This document shows, piece by piece, positions 36,893-44,541 of a DNA stretch of 48,151 bases. The notes under the pieces are model-generated. The model did not search any database, was not told where the DNA came from, and saw nothing but the letters and a program-made list of their open reading frames with translations. Both the position numbers and the translations under genes were made by a program. The stretch lies in assembly GCA_035940575.1 (NCBI GenBank), contig DASZER010000045.1, forward strand, positions 1 to 48,151, read 5' to 3'. Origin of the DNA: BP-191 sp035940575. Its GTDB lineage: Bacteria; Actinomycetota; Actinomycetes; BP-191. The first letter of the stretch is position 1; the number at the start of each line of letters is the position of its first letter.

Positions 36893-37612
36893 ATGCGCGC
36901 AACGACGTACGGATCCGCCGCCGCACTGGCGGCACTGCTCGCGCTGGGATGCAGCAGCGCGAAGGACGCGGCGCCCGCCGCCGCTCCCGGCGCCGCGGCG
37001 GCGCCGCGGGCCACCGACAAGTACCGCGTCGGTGACGTCAGGTTCTTCACCGCGTTCCAGTACCCGGAGGCTGCCGAGGTCGAGGTCTACGACACGCTCG
37101 ACGCCGCGCTCGGCAGCGCCGACGTCGTCCTCCTCGGCCGGGTCACCGACGTGCGCGTCACGCGCACCGTCGGGGTCGAGGAGCCGCTTCCGATGTACGG
37201 CGTCACCGTCCAGCCGGCGGAGGTGCTCCGCGGGACGCTCCCGGCGGCGCACGCGGCGGCCGTGACCGTGGAGTTCCTGAGCTCCGCCGCGAGTCCCGAG
37301 GATCTCCGGCGCGGGTTGCCCAACGGCTACTCCGTGTGGGTGCTGCGCCGCAAGGGGTCGCTCCGTCCCGGCGTGGTCCCGAAGCGCCCGCTGCCGACGA
37401 ACGAGCGCGACTACTACAGGCTCGTGTCGTCGCAGGCGCTGTTCGTCCAGGGCGAGAGCCATGTCGTGAACCCGCTCGAGCACGACCACGGCCCGGAGAT
37501 CCCGCTCCCCGGCGAGGCGGGCCACAGCGCGCCGCGCCGCGACCCGGTGATCGTCGGGGCGGAGCAGTACGCGACGCTGTCGTCGTTCGCGGCACACGCG
37601 CGCAACGTCTGA
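36893..37612 (+). CDS. Lipoprotein sharing an extracellular domain with the membrane protein at 38144
   Basis: A 239-residue lipoprotein with lipobox LLALGC (Cys20). After an Ala/Pro linker, the domain (about 55-200) reads LGSADVVLLGRVTDVRVTRTV, VTVQPAEVLRGTLP, VTVEFLSSA, LPNGYSVWVLRRKGSLRPGVVPK and YYRLVSSQALFVQGESHVVNP. The same segments recur in the protein at 38144 (VLVAEVTGVRATRS, LRPVEVLRGGL, MPTGYGVWLLRNKGDLPPGVVPK, YYRLVSSQGLFVQGATHVVNP), so the two are paralogues with different membrane anchors. The family is not recognised. GGGGGGGAG precedes the ATG and overlaps the metalloprotease stop. The ECF sigma gene follows within about 60 bp. Confidence 0.8.
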   Translation: MRATTYGSAAALAALLALGCSSAKDAAPAAAPGAAAAPRATDKYRVGDVRFFTAFQYPEAAEVEVYDTLDAALGSADVVLLGRVTDVRVTRTVGVEEPLPMYGVTVQPAEVLRGTLPAAHAAAVTVEFLSSAASPEDLRRGLPNGYSVWVLRRKGSLRPGVVPKRPLPTNERDYYRLVSSQALFVQGESHVVNPLEHDHGPEIPLPGEAGHSAPRRDPVIVGAEQYATLSSFAAHARNV

Positions 37613-37673
37613 CCCAACCCGTTGGCCGCGGAGCACAGTAGTAACAGTGACGGCGGCGAACGGAGGGGACGGC

Positions 37674-38147
37674 ATGCGCGGGCACGGTGACGGCCCGGCC
37701 CCCGACTTCGCGTCGTGGGTCGGGCCGCACCTGCTCCCGGCCCGCCGGCTCGCGGCTCGCCTGGCGCCGTACGACGCGGAGGACGTCCTGCAGGACGCGC
37801 TGACGCGGGCATGGCGGCGGCGGGAGACGTTCGACCCGGCGCGCGGCACGGTGAGCGCGTGGCTCTGCGGCATCGTCGCGGACCAGTGCCGCCAGCGCCG
37901 CAGGCGCGAACGGCCGGACGTCGAGACGCTGCCGCCGGCAATGCGCGACGACGCCGCCGCGGTCGACGTCGAGCTCGCGATCCGCAAGCTCGCGCCGCGA
38001 CAGCGCCAGGTCGTGGAGCTGCACTACTTCGCCGGGCTCCCCGTCGCCGACGTGGCGGCCGCGCTCGGCATCAGCGAAGGCACGGTGAAGTCGACGCTCG
38101 CCGACGCGCGCGCGAGGCTTCGGGACCTCCTGGAGGTGGCGGTATGA
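37674..38147 (+). CDS. ECF-family RNA polymerase sigma factor
   Basis: A 157-residue ECF sigma factor. Region 2 is AEDVLQDALTRAWRRRETFDPARGTVSAWLCGIVADQCRQRRRR. Region 4 is LAPRQRQVVELHYFAGLPVADVAAALGISEGTVKSTLADARARLRDLL, with a clear helix-turn-helix. ATG 37674 is chosen over an upstream in-frame GTG (37647) because GGAGGGG lies about 6 nt before it. The stop and the next start overlap as ATGA (38144-38147), so this sigma factor is translationally coupled to the membrane protein that follows, the usual sigma/anti-sigma layout. It belongs to a different ECF subgroup from the sigma factor at 5160, judging by the region 2 sequence. Confidence 0.92.
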   Translation: MRGHGDGPAPDFASWVGPHLLPARRLAARLAPYDAEDVLQDALTRAWRRRETFDPARGTVSAWLCGIVADQCRQRRRRERPDVETLPPAMRDDAAAVDVELAIRKLAPRQRQVVELHYFAGLPVADVAAALGISEGTVKSTLADARARLRDLLEVAV

Positions 38148-38986
38148 ACGGCGTCGACGACCGGCTCGAACGGCACGCGGCTCGCTGGCAGCGCGAGGCG
38201 AGCCTCCCCGAGGCACGGCTCGTGGCGCCGCGGCGCCGGTGGTGGCCGGCGGCGGCCCTGGCGGTCGCGGGCACGACCGCCGTGGTCGTCGTCGCCACCG
38301 TCGCGGTGACGGCGGGACGCGACGAGCCCGGCGAGGTCGCGCGTGACGCGGGACGTGGCAGGCCCGCCGTGGCGGCCGCCGACCTCGACCGCTACGACAC
38401 CGCCGCCGCGCCGTTCTTCGCCCGGTTGGCGGGCGCCCCCGGCGCGTCGGAGGCCGAGCGCTACGGGTCGCTGCGCGACGCGTACCGGTCGGCGGGCGTC
38501 GTGCTCGTCGCCGAGGTCACCGGCGTCCGCGCGACGCGGTCGCTGCCCGAGGGCAGCCGTGACGCGGTCTCCTACGTCGGCGTCGTGCTGCGCCCGGTCG
38601 AGGTGCTGCGCGGCGGGCTGCGCGAGCCCGGCGCCGAGGTCGTCGTGGAGTTCATGGGCGACGCCGAGGCGGTTCGCGCGTCGATGCCGACCGGCTACGG
38701 CGTCTGGCTGCTCCGCAACAAGGGCGACCTCCCGCCCGGCGTGGTGCCGAAGCCAGGCGCCCCGGCGCTCGACGAGAGCGCGTACTACCGGCTCGTGTCG
38801 TCGCAGGGCCTGTTCGTCCAGGGCGCGACCCACGTCGTGAACCCCGTCCGCGAGCGGGCGACGCCCGAGGCCGGAGGCACGGGCATCGACCCGGAGGCGA
38901 CCGGGCCGCGCGACCCGGTGGCGCGCGAGGCGGAGGCGTTCCCTGCGCTGTCGGCGCTCGTCGCCCACCTGCGGCAGGCGGGCTGA
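38144..38986 (+). CDS. Membrane protein in anti-sigma position, paralogous to the upstream lipoprotein
   Basis: A 280-residue single-pass protein. The cytoplasmic N-terminus (about 35 residues, MNGVDDRLERHAARWQREAS) precedes a membrane helix at about 38-58 (WWPAAALAVAGTTAVVVVATVAV). The extracellular domain (about 110-240) is shared with the lipoprotein at 36893, down to YYRLVSSQGLFVQG and HVVNP. The coupled start (ATGA) with the sigma gene suggests it regulates that factor, but the N-terminus has no zinc anti-sigma HxxxCxxC motif. A plausible model is that both proteins sense the same extracellular ligand or compete for a partner, one tethered by lipid and one by a helix (inference). Confidence 0.75.
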   Translation: MNGVDDRLERHAARWQREASLPEARLVAPRRRWWPAAALAVAGTTAVVVVATVAVTAGRDEPGEVARDAGRGRPAVAAADLDRYDTAAAPFFARLAGAPGASEAERYGSLRDAYRSAGVVLVAEVTGVRATRSLPEGSRDAVSYVGVVLRPVEVLRGGLREPGAEVVVEFMGDAEAVRASMPTGYGVWLLRNKGDLPPGVVPKPGAPALDESAYYRLVSSQGLFVQGATHVVNPVRERATPEAGGTGIDPEATGPRDPVAREAEAFPALSALVAHLRQAG

Positions 38987-39045
38987 CTCAGTCCTCCGGG
39001 AGCATCCGCACCGCGTGAGCGCCCCGCGCGACGGGAGCCGCGCGC

Positions 39046-40422
39046 TCAGGAGCAGACGGAGTCGGCGGGGGCGCCGTGCGGGTAGGCGGGCAGCGCGAGC
39101 TCGGCGGCAGGGACGCCGGTCGCCTCCTCGATGCGGCGCAGCGGGTCGGTACGCGCCTCGTCGGGCACGCGCACGACGAGCACCGCCGCGTCGTCGCCGA
39201 GACCGTGCGCGGCGAACGCCCTGGCGGCGTCGACCACGCGCGTCACGACGTCCTCCGCGGCGAGGCCGCAGCACCCGGAGAGCACCTCCACGAGGCGCTC
39301 CTCGCCGAACAGCGCGCCGTCCGCCGCCCGCGCCTCGGTGATGCCGTCGGTGTAGAAGACGAGCGCGTCGCCGGGCCCGAGGCCGACCCGGTGGTCGTAC
39401 GCCTCGATCATCGGGAACATCCCGAGCGGCAGCGACGGCACGCCCCGCGGCTCCACGAGGCCCTTCGCGCGGACGACGATCGGCAGCGGGTGGCCGCCGG
39501 AGGCGAGGGTCACCCAGGCGCCGCACGTGTCGAGCTCGACGCGGCCCACGACCATCGAGCAGTAGTGGTCGTCGGCGTCGCCGTCGGCGTTGAGGACGTC
39601 GTTGACGTCGGCGAGCACCTCCTTCGGCGAGAACGTCCGCACCGCCGCCGCGCGCACGGTCCAGCGCGCCAGGGCGGTGAGCGACGCGGCCCGCGCGCCC
39701 TTGCCGCACACGTCGCCGAGGACGAGCGCCCAGTCGTTGCTGGACAGCCGGAACACGTCGAAGAAGTCGCCGCCGACGGACAGCCCGCGCTCGCCGGCGA
39801 CGTAGCGGCTCGCCACGTCCATGCCTGGCACGACCGGCGCGCGCGGCGGGAGCAGGCTCGCCTGCAACGCGTCCGCCAGCGTCTCGGCGTCGCGGCGCAG
39901 GGCGGACTCGTTGCGGACGACCTCGCGCGAGCGCATCCGCAGCTCGAGCTGCTCCACGACGAGCGCGGCGAGGTCGCGCAGCGTCTCGAGCTCGTCGTCG
40001 GTCACCGTGCGCGGCTCGCGGTCGATGACGCAGAGCACGCCGAGGTTGTGGCCCTCGGACGTCGTCAGCGGGGCGCCGGCGTAGAAGCGCAGGCCGAGAT
40101 CGCCCGCGACGAGCGGGTTGGCGAGGGTGCGGGGGTCCGTCGCGGCGTCGGTGACGACCCACGGCTCGCGGCCGAGGATCGCGGACGCGCAGAGCCCGGG
40201 GTCGCGGCCCACCTCGTCGACACCGTCGATGCCGTACTTGGACTTGAACCACACGCGGTCGGTGTCGACCACGCTCACGATCGCGATCGGCGCCTTGAGC
40301 AGCCGGGCGGCGAGGGCGGTGATGCGGTCGAACGCCCCGTCCGGCGGCGTGTCGAGGATCTCGAAGCGGCGCACGGCAGCCAGACGTTCGGCCTCGTCAG
40401 GCGGAAGGTCCAGCAGGGTCAT
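39046..40422 (-). CDS. GAF-domain PP2C/SpoIIE-type serine phosphatase (RsbU-like)
   Basis: A 458-residue cytoplasmic regulator. The GAF domain (about 15-165) reads RFEILDTPPDGAFDRITALAARLL...GAPLTTSEGHNLGVLCVID. A helix with LQASLLPP follows, leading into the SpoIIE-type PPM phosphatase (about 205-415). Metal-binding motifs are GGDFFDVF, LGDVCGKG, FYTDGITEA and GLGDDAAVLVV. Such enzymes dephosphorylate anti-anti-sigma (STAS) proteins in partner-switching stress systems. No STAS or kinase gene is nearby. The C-terminus (about 415-458) is a Pro/Ala-rich extension. It is convergent with the sigma locus, 59 bp apart. Confidence 0.9.
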   Translation of the reverse strand: MTLLDLPPDEAERLAAVRRFEILDTPPDGAFDRITALAARLLKAPIAIVSVVDTDRVWFKSKYGIDGVDEVGRDPGLCASAILGREPWVVTDAATDPRTLANPLVAGDLGLRFYAGAPLTTSEGHNLGVLCVIDREPRTVTDDELETLRDLAALVVEQLELRMRSREVVRNESALRRDAETLADALQASLLPPRAPVVPGMDVASRYVAGERGLSVGGDFFDVFRLSSNDWALVLGDVCGKGARAASLTALARWTVRAAAVRTFSPKEVLADVNDVLNADGDADDHYCSMVVGRVELDTCGAWVTLASGGHPLPIVVRAKGLVEPRGVPSLPLGMFPMIEAYDHRVGLGPGDALVFYTDGITEARAADGALFGEERLVEVLSGCCGLAAEDVVTRVVDAARAFAAHGLGDDAAVLVVRVPDEARTDPLRRIEEATGVPAAELALPAYPHGAPADSVCS

Positions 40423-40521
40423 GGCGGGCTCCGACAGGGGCCGCCGTACGCGACCGGGCCCGTCCAGTGTAGGCAGGCCCGGGCGATCCCGCCCAGGGTG
40501 ACCCGCCGACGCCCGCGCGCG

Positions 40522-40559
40522 GAGAAGCCCCCGCCCGGGACGGGGGGCGGGGGCTTCTC
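40522..40559 (-). terminator. Strong hairpin downstream of the copper-associated lipoprotein operon
   Basis: Perfect 15-base arms (40522-40536 and 40545-40559) around an 8-base loop, about 70 bases after the lipoprotein stop. The remainder of 40423-40627 shows no other clear element and should contain the phosphatase promoter. Confidence 0.8.
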
Positions 40560-40627
40560 GCGGCGGCGGGGGCGCCGGTCGGGACGGTGGCCTGGCTCGC
40601 TCGCGGCGGGCGGGGCCGCCTGCCGGG

Positions 40628-41899
40628 CTAGAGGCCCTTGTTCTTCGCGATGCCGGTCGCGAGGATCTCGGCCGTCATCGGCATGTGCGAGGTGGACTCG
40701 GCGAGCCTGGACTGGACGACGTTCGGGGTCTTCACCATCGCGTCGATCGCCGCGAGCAGCGTCGCCACGTGCGGCTTCAGCTCGTCCGCGACCGCGTCGG
40801 CCGGAAGCTCGGGCACGACCGAGTTGATGAGCTGGCCGAACGACGTGCGGTAGCCGTCGAGGTCCTTCTTCGCCTTCTCCATCTTGGCGGCGTCCTTGGT
40901 CGCGACACCGAGCGTGTAGTCAACGAAGAAGCCGATGTGCTGGCGCCACGACGCGAGGAACGGCTTCTCCGCCTCGGGGTACGCGGCACCGATCGCCTTG
41001 GACAGCGCGACGGAGTTCTCGTCCAGCGCCTTCACGGCACCCTGGACGCTCGGGTCCTTGAGGTTGCCGCCCTTGCGCACGGCCGTCTGCAGGGCGTTGC
41101 CCGCGAGCCAGACGTGGTCGTTGAGCAGGCCGGTCAGGCCACCGCGGAGCTCGGAGGCCTTGCTGGCCGCGTCGCCCTCGATGCCCTTGTTCTTCGCGAT
41201 GCCGCCCGCGAGGGTCGCGGCCGTCATCGGCATGTGGCTCGCGGCGACGTTGAGCTTGCTCTGGTAGTCGGGCGAGCCCGCGACGGCGGCGTCGATGGCC
41301 GCGAACAGCGTCGCGACGTGCGGCGTCAGGTCGTCGGCGACGGCCTGGGCCGGCAGCTCGGGCACGACCGAGTTGATGAGCTGGCCGAACGACGTGCGGT
41401 AGCCGTCGAGGTCCTTCTTCGCCTTCTCGACCTTGGCCGTGTCCTTGGTGGCCTTGCCGAGCGTGTAGTCGACGAAGAAGCCGATGTGCTGGCGCCACGA
41501 CGCGAGGAACGGCTTCTCCGCCTCGGGGTACGCGCTACCGACGGCCTTGGACAGGGCGACGGAGTTGTCGTCGAGCGCCTTGACCGCGCCCTGGACCTCG
41601 GGGTCCTTGAGGTTGCCGCCCTTGAGCACGGCGGTCTCCAGCGCGTTGCCCGCGAGCCAGACGTGGTCGGCGAGCAGGTTGGTCAGCGCGCCGCGCAGGT
41701 CGGCAGCGGCCGTGTCGGCGCCGGTCGCGCCGGTGGTGCCGGTCGTTCCTGAGGGGCTGCCGGACGAGTGGCCCGGCATCGTGCTGCTCGGCTGCGAGGA
41801 CGCGGCGGGTGACACGTCGTCACCGTTGCCGCCGCAGGCGACGGCCGCCATGGCGAGCGTGATGCCCGCTGCGGCGAGGCGGATCGGGGTCTTCTTCAT
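40628..41899 (-). CDS. Lipoprotein with two tandem copies of a helical domain of about 180 residues
   Basis: A 423-residue lipoprotein: lipobox AVAC (Cys22), a Ser/Thr/Gly linker to about residue 62, then two copies of one domain (about 63-245 and 246-423). Both carry DHVWLAGNAL, GGNLKDPxVQGAVKALDxNSVALSKA, YPEAEKPFLASWRQHIGFFVDYTLG, KKDLDGYRTSFGQLINS, VVPELPA and SHMPMTA. Conserved His and Met residues and the adjacent cupredoxin gene point to metal, possibly copper, binding, which is inference. The family was not identified with certainty. It is preceded by the cupredoxin lipoprotein (22 bp) and membrane-protein genes on the same strand, and a strong terminator follows. Confidence 0.8.
   Translation of the reverse strand: MKKTPIRLAAAGITLAMAAVACGGNGDDVSPAASSQPSSTMPGHSSGSPSGTTGTTGATGADTAAADLRGALTNLLADHVWLAGNALETAVLKGGNLKDPEVQGAVKALDDNSVALSKAVGSAYPEAEKPFLASWRQHIGFFVDYTLGKATKDTAKVEKAKKDLDGYRTSFGQLINSVVPELPAQAVADDLTPHVATLFAAIDAAVAGSPDYQSKLNVAASHMPMTAATLAGGIAKNKGIEGDAASKASELRGGLTGLLNDHVWLAGNALQTAVRKGGNLKDPSVQGAVKALDENSVALSKAIGAAYPEAEKPFLASWRQHIGFFVDYTLGVATKDAAKMEKAKKDLDGYRTSFGQLINSVVPELPADAVADELKPHVATLLAAIDAMVKTPNVVQSRLAESTSHMPMTAEILATGIAKNKGL
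40640..41710. repeat. Internal tandem duplication, offset 549 bp
   Basis: The two domain copies in the lipoprotein are separated by exactly 549 bp (183 codons). The stretch encoding GFFVDYT through KPFLASWRQH is nearly identical at DNA level in both copies (around 40920-40980 and 41470-41530), indicating recent duplication or ongoing gene conversion. Confidence 0.85.
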
Positions 41900-41921
41900 G
41901 CTTCCTTCTCTCGTGTCAGGG

Positions 41922-42302
41922 TCAGGTGACGACGACTCGGGCGTTCATCCCGAGGTGGATCGCGCAGTAGTACGAGTACGTGCCTGGCGTGTCGAAGGCG
42001 TGCGAGAACGTCGCTCCCTTCGTCGCGAGCGGGGCGTCGAAGCGGCCGTCGGCGGTCTGGCCGCTCCGCAGGCCGGTCGTGGGGTCGATGCCGGTCACCG
42101 TGCCGGAGGTGACGGTGTGGCCGATGACCTCGTCGTTGTGCCAGGTGACGCGCGTCCCGGCGGGGACGGTGAGGTCGCCGGGCTCGAACGCGAGCCGCAG
42201 CAGCGACACCTCCCGCTCCGCCGGCTTCGCGTCCTGCTCGGCGTCCGTCCCGCACGCGACTGCGGCGAGGAGGAGCGCGGCGGCCGCGGCGCGGGCGTTC
42301 AC
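41922..42302 (-). CDS. Cupredoxin (plastocyanin-like) lipoprotein
   Basis: A 126-residue lipoprotein: short signal with lipobox AAVAC (Cys17), then a plastocyanin-type domain. Candidate type 1 copper ligands are His62 (IGHTVT), Cys113, His116 and Met119 (YYCAIHLGM), the canonical H...CxxHxxM pattern. EVSLLRLAFEPGDLTVPAGTRVTWHND is the usual first half. It is expected outside the membrane, carrying an electron or copper ion. The GTG start overlaps the TGA of the membrane-protein gene (42299-42302), and the tandem-domain lipoprotein begins 22 bases downstream. Confidence 0.92.
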   Translation of the reverse strand: MNARAAAAALLLAAVACGTDAEQDAKPAEREVSLLRLAFEPGDLTVPAGTRVTWHNDEVIGHTVTSGTVTGIDPTTGLRSGQTADGRFDAPLATKGATFSHAFDTPGTYSYYCAIHLGMNARVVVT

Positions 42303-42712
42303 GACGCCGCCACCATGCGCGTGGCCGTGAAGGCGACGACGGTCTCGGCGGCGATGGCGACGACGCCCCACGGCTCCCACCACGCGCCGACGTCGTGCGC
42401 GAGGCCGGGCATCGCGACGAGCCGCGTGGCGACGTACGCGCCGACGGCCGCCGCGCACAGCGACGCCGAGGCCAGCAACGCCGCCCGCGAGACGCGCGAG
42501 GAGAGCGCGAGCAGGAGGACGACGCAGGCGAGGGTGAAGCCGACGAACGCCGCGCCCATGTACGGCGCCTCGGCGAGGTGATGGCCCGTCGAGGGGACGT
42601 GCGCGGCGGCGGCGACGACGAGGCCGAGGGCCACGACGCCGGCGCCGCGCGCCTCGTCCTCCGCGGGGAGGGTGGTCGCGCCCGGGTCAGGGAGCACGGT
42701 CTGCTGAGTCAC
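42299..42712 (-). CDS. Small four-helix membrane protein, first gene of the cupredoxin operon
   Basis: A 137-residue integral membrane protein with about four hydrophobic segments (24-40, 53-72, 78-98 and 112-132). Polar, His-containing loops follow the first helix (AHVPSTGHHLAEAPYMG). The family is not recognised. A His/Met-containing loop next to a cupredoxin gene suggests a metal or redox role, but this is inference. It starts GTG 42712 and its stop overlaps the cupredoxin start (GTGA). Confidence 0.7.
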   Translation of the reverse strand: MTQQTVLPDPGATTLPAEDEARGAGVVALGLVVAAAAHVPSTGHHLAEAPYMGAAFVGFTLACVVLLLALSSRVSRAALLASASLCAAAVGAYVATRLVAMPGLAHDVGAWWEPWGVVAIAAETVVAFTATRMVAAS

Positions 42713-42744
42713 GTGGGTTCTTCGTACGGACTAGCCCGATCGGT

Positions 42745-43617
42745 TCACCCGGCGAGTGACTCCTCGACGTAACGGCGCGACAGCGCGGCGATCCGCGGGG
42801 CGCGTTCGAGGTAGTACGGCATCGCGATGGCGCCGACGGAGAGCGCCCACCCGCGCCCGCGCGCCCACATCGCGTCGTCCGCGCCGACCGCGTCGCGGAA
42901 CGCCTGCCGCGCCGAGGCGGGCAGGTACGTCCACGCGAGCATGACGTCGGTCGCGGGGTCGCCGACGCCGAGCCCGCCCCAGTCGATGACTCCGGTCACG
43001 CGGCCGCCGTCGACGAGGACGTTGCCGCCGTGCAGGTCGCCGTGCACCCAGCGCGGCTCGCCGTCCCACGCCGGCGCGTCGAGGCACTCCTCCCACAGCG
43101 CCGCCATGGGCGCGGTGTCCATCACGCCGTCGAGCTCGGCGAGCGCCTCGCGCAGCCGCGCGTCGCGGTGGGCCAGCGGGCGGCCGCGCCCGAAGTTGTG
43201 GTCGCCGGGACCCGGGCCGCCCGTGGGGTCCACCTCCCACAGCGCGCGGACGAACGCCGCCAGGTCGGCCGCCGCCGACTCGGGCCCGACGGTCTCGGCG
43301 CGGCCGGGCAGCCAGGGGCAGACCGACCAGAGGTAGGGGTACTCGTCCTGCGGCACGCCGTACGCCACGGGGACCGGCGCGGGCAGCGGGAGCGCGGCGG
43401 CGACGAGCGGCAGCCAGGCCTGCTCCTTCTCCGCCTGGAGCCCGGCCGACGGGATGCGCGGGAGCCGGACGGCGAGGTCGTCGCCGAGCCGGTACATGGC
43501 GTTGTCGGTGCCGACCTCGACCACGGGGTCCAGCGGGAGGTCCGCGTACGCGGGGTGCTGCGACGCGAGGAGACGGCGTACGAGCGCCTCGTCGATGACC
43601 GCCTCGTCGTCGTGCAC
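42745..43617 (-). CDS. Aminoglycoside phosphotransferase (APH)-family kinase
   Basis: A 290-residue kinase-fold protein. The N-lobe has NAMYRLGDDLAVRLPR, with the nucleotide-binding Arg/Lys region. The catalytic loop is WVHGDLHGGNVLV (HGDxHxxN) and the metal-binding motif is VIDWGGLGVGDPATDVM. These match the APH(3'')/fructosamine-kinase-like 'phosphotransferase enzyme' family, many of which modify antibiotics or small metabolites. The substrate cannot be told. GTG 43617 is preferred because GGGAGGGGAG lies directly upstream. The longer frame would run into the tRNA-Asn region. Confidence 0.9.
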   Translation of the reverse strand: MHDDEAVIDEALVRRLLASQHPAYADLPLDPVVEVGTDNAMYRLGDDLAVRLPRIPSAGLQAEKEQAWLPLVAAALPLPAPVPVAYGVPQDEYPYLWSVCPWLPGRAETVGPESAAADLAAFVRALWEVDPTGGPGPGDHNFGRGRPLAHRDARLREALAELDGVMDTAPMAALWEECLDAPAWDGEPRWVHGDLHGGNVLVDGGRVTGVIDWGGLGVGDPATDVMLAWTYLPASARQAFRDAVGADDAMWARGRGWALSVGAIAMPYYLERAPRIAALSRRYVEESLAG

Positions 43618-43665
43618 GCGCTCCCCTCCCGGGGCGCGGCACCGGCGCCGGCCTGCGGCTACGTG

Positions 43666-43738
43666 CTCCCCCACCTGGACTCGAACCAGGAACCTACCGA
43701 TTAACAGTCGGGCGCTCTGCCAATTGAGCTATGGGGGA
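43666..43738 (-). tRNA. tRNA-Asn (GUU)
   Basis: A complete cloverleaf on the minus strand: acceptor TCCCCCA/TGGGGGA, D-arm GCTC...GAGC, anticodon arm CCCGA-CTGTTAA-TCGGT (anticodon GTT) and T-arm CCTGG-TTCGAGT-CCAGG, with discriminator G. CCA is not encoded. Confidence 0.95.
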
Positions 43739-43854
43739 TCGTGCGGCGACGAGGTTACCAGCCGCCCGTGCGCGCGGCATCGCGGTTGCGTCCGCGCCTG
43801 TCCGGGTACGTCCGCCTCCGTACGGCGACACCACGAGACGCCCCTGGAGGATCC

Positions 43855-44118
43855 ATGCGGTACAAGGCGACGTTCGTGACCGGCTTCGCGGCCGGCTACG
43901 TCCTCGGGGCCAAGGCGGGCCGCCGGCGTTACGAGCAGATCGTGAGCCAGTGGCGCTCGTTCCTCGGCAAGGCCGAGGTCAAGCAGGCCACCGAGACCGC
44001 GCGCCACGAGGCGTCGGACCTGCTCGGGACGGCGAAGCGGGTCGTCACCGACACGTTCGTCGGCAAGGACGTGACGGAGCAGGTCACCACGCACCCGGAC
44101 GTCTCGATCCGGGTCTAG
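43855..44118 (+). CDS. YtxH-like small membrane-associated protein
   Basis: An 87-residue protein: MRYKATFVTGFAAGYVLGAKAGRRRYEQI is a glycine-zipper-like membrane segment followed by a basic boundary, as in YtxH-domain proteins. A helical, charged tail follows (AEVKQATETARHEASDLLGTAKRVV) and ends VSIRV. TGGAGGA precedes the ATG. The DUF5709-like gene begins 9 bases after its stop, so they form an operon. A general stress or envelope role is inferred from the family. Confidence 0.75.
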   Translation: MRYKATFVTGFAAGYVLGAKAGRRRYEQIVSQWRSFLGKAEVKQATETARHEASDLLGTAKRVVTDTFVGKDVTEQVTTHPDVSIRV

Positions 44119-44127
44119 GAGGAACGC

Positions 44128-44535
44128 ATGCGCGACGACCAGACCCCGGTCGCGACCCAGGCCGACGCGGGCCTCTCCGGCATCGACATCGGCGTCGACG
44201 AGGAGATGACCGCGGGCGAGATCCTCGACCGCGAGCACTCGCCGCTGGAGCGGCCGGTCGCGGTCAACGAGTACGGCACGACGGTCGCCGAGCAGCTCGA
44301 GGGCGAGCCGCACGACCTCCGCCTCTCGCGCGAGGTGCCCGACCCCGCGATGGAGGTCGACGTGCCGTACCTGTCCGAGGCCGAGGGCCTCGGCGACGCC
44401 CCCGCGGGGCGCATCGTCGACACCGACGAGGGCGCGCGCGAGGACGACGTGAAGGAGAACGTCGCCTTCGACGTCGGCCGCGACGAGGGGCTGCGCAGCG
44501 CCGAGGAAGCGGCGATGCACACGTTCGAGGCGTAG
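44128..44535 (+). CDS. DUF5709-like acidic protein
   Basis: A 135-residue strongly acidic, probably disordered protein: GLSGIDIGVDEEMTAGEILDREHSPLERP, TTVAEQLEGEPHDLRLSREVPDPAME and a Glu/Asp-rich end (RSAEEAAMHTFEA). This matches the DUF5709 family of actinobacteria, from memory. It has no signal or membrane helix. AGGAGG lies before the ATG. The topoisomerase gene begins 6 bases after its stop. Confidence 0.75.
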   Translation: MRDDQTPVATQADAGLSGIDIGVDEEMTAGEILDREHSPLERPVAVNEYGTTVAEQLEGEPHDLRLSREVPDPAMEVDVPYLSEAEGLGDAPAGRIVDTDEGAREDDVKENVAFDVGRDEGLRSAEEAAMHTFEA

Positions 44536-44541
44536 CACCCG

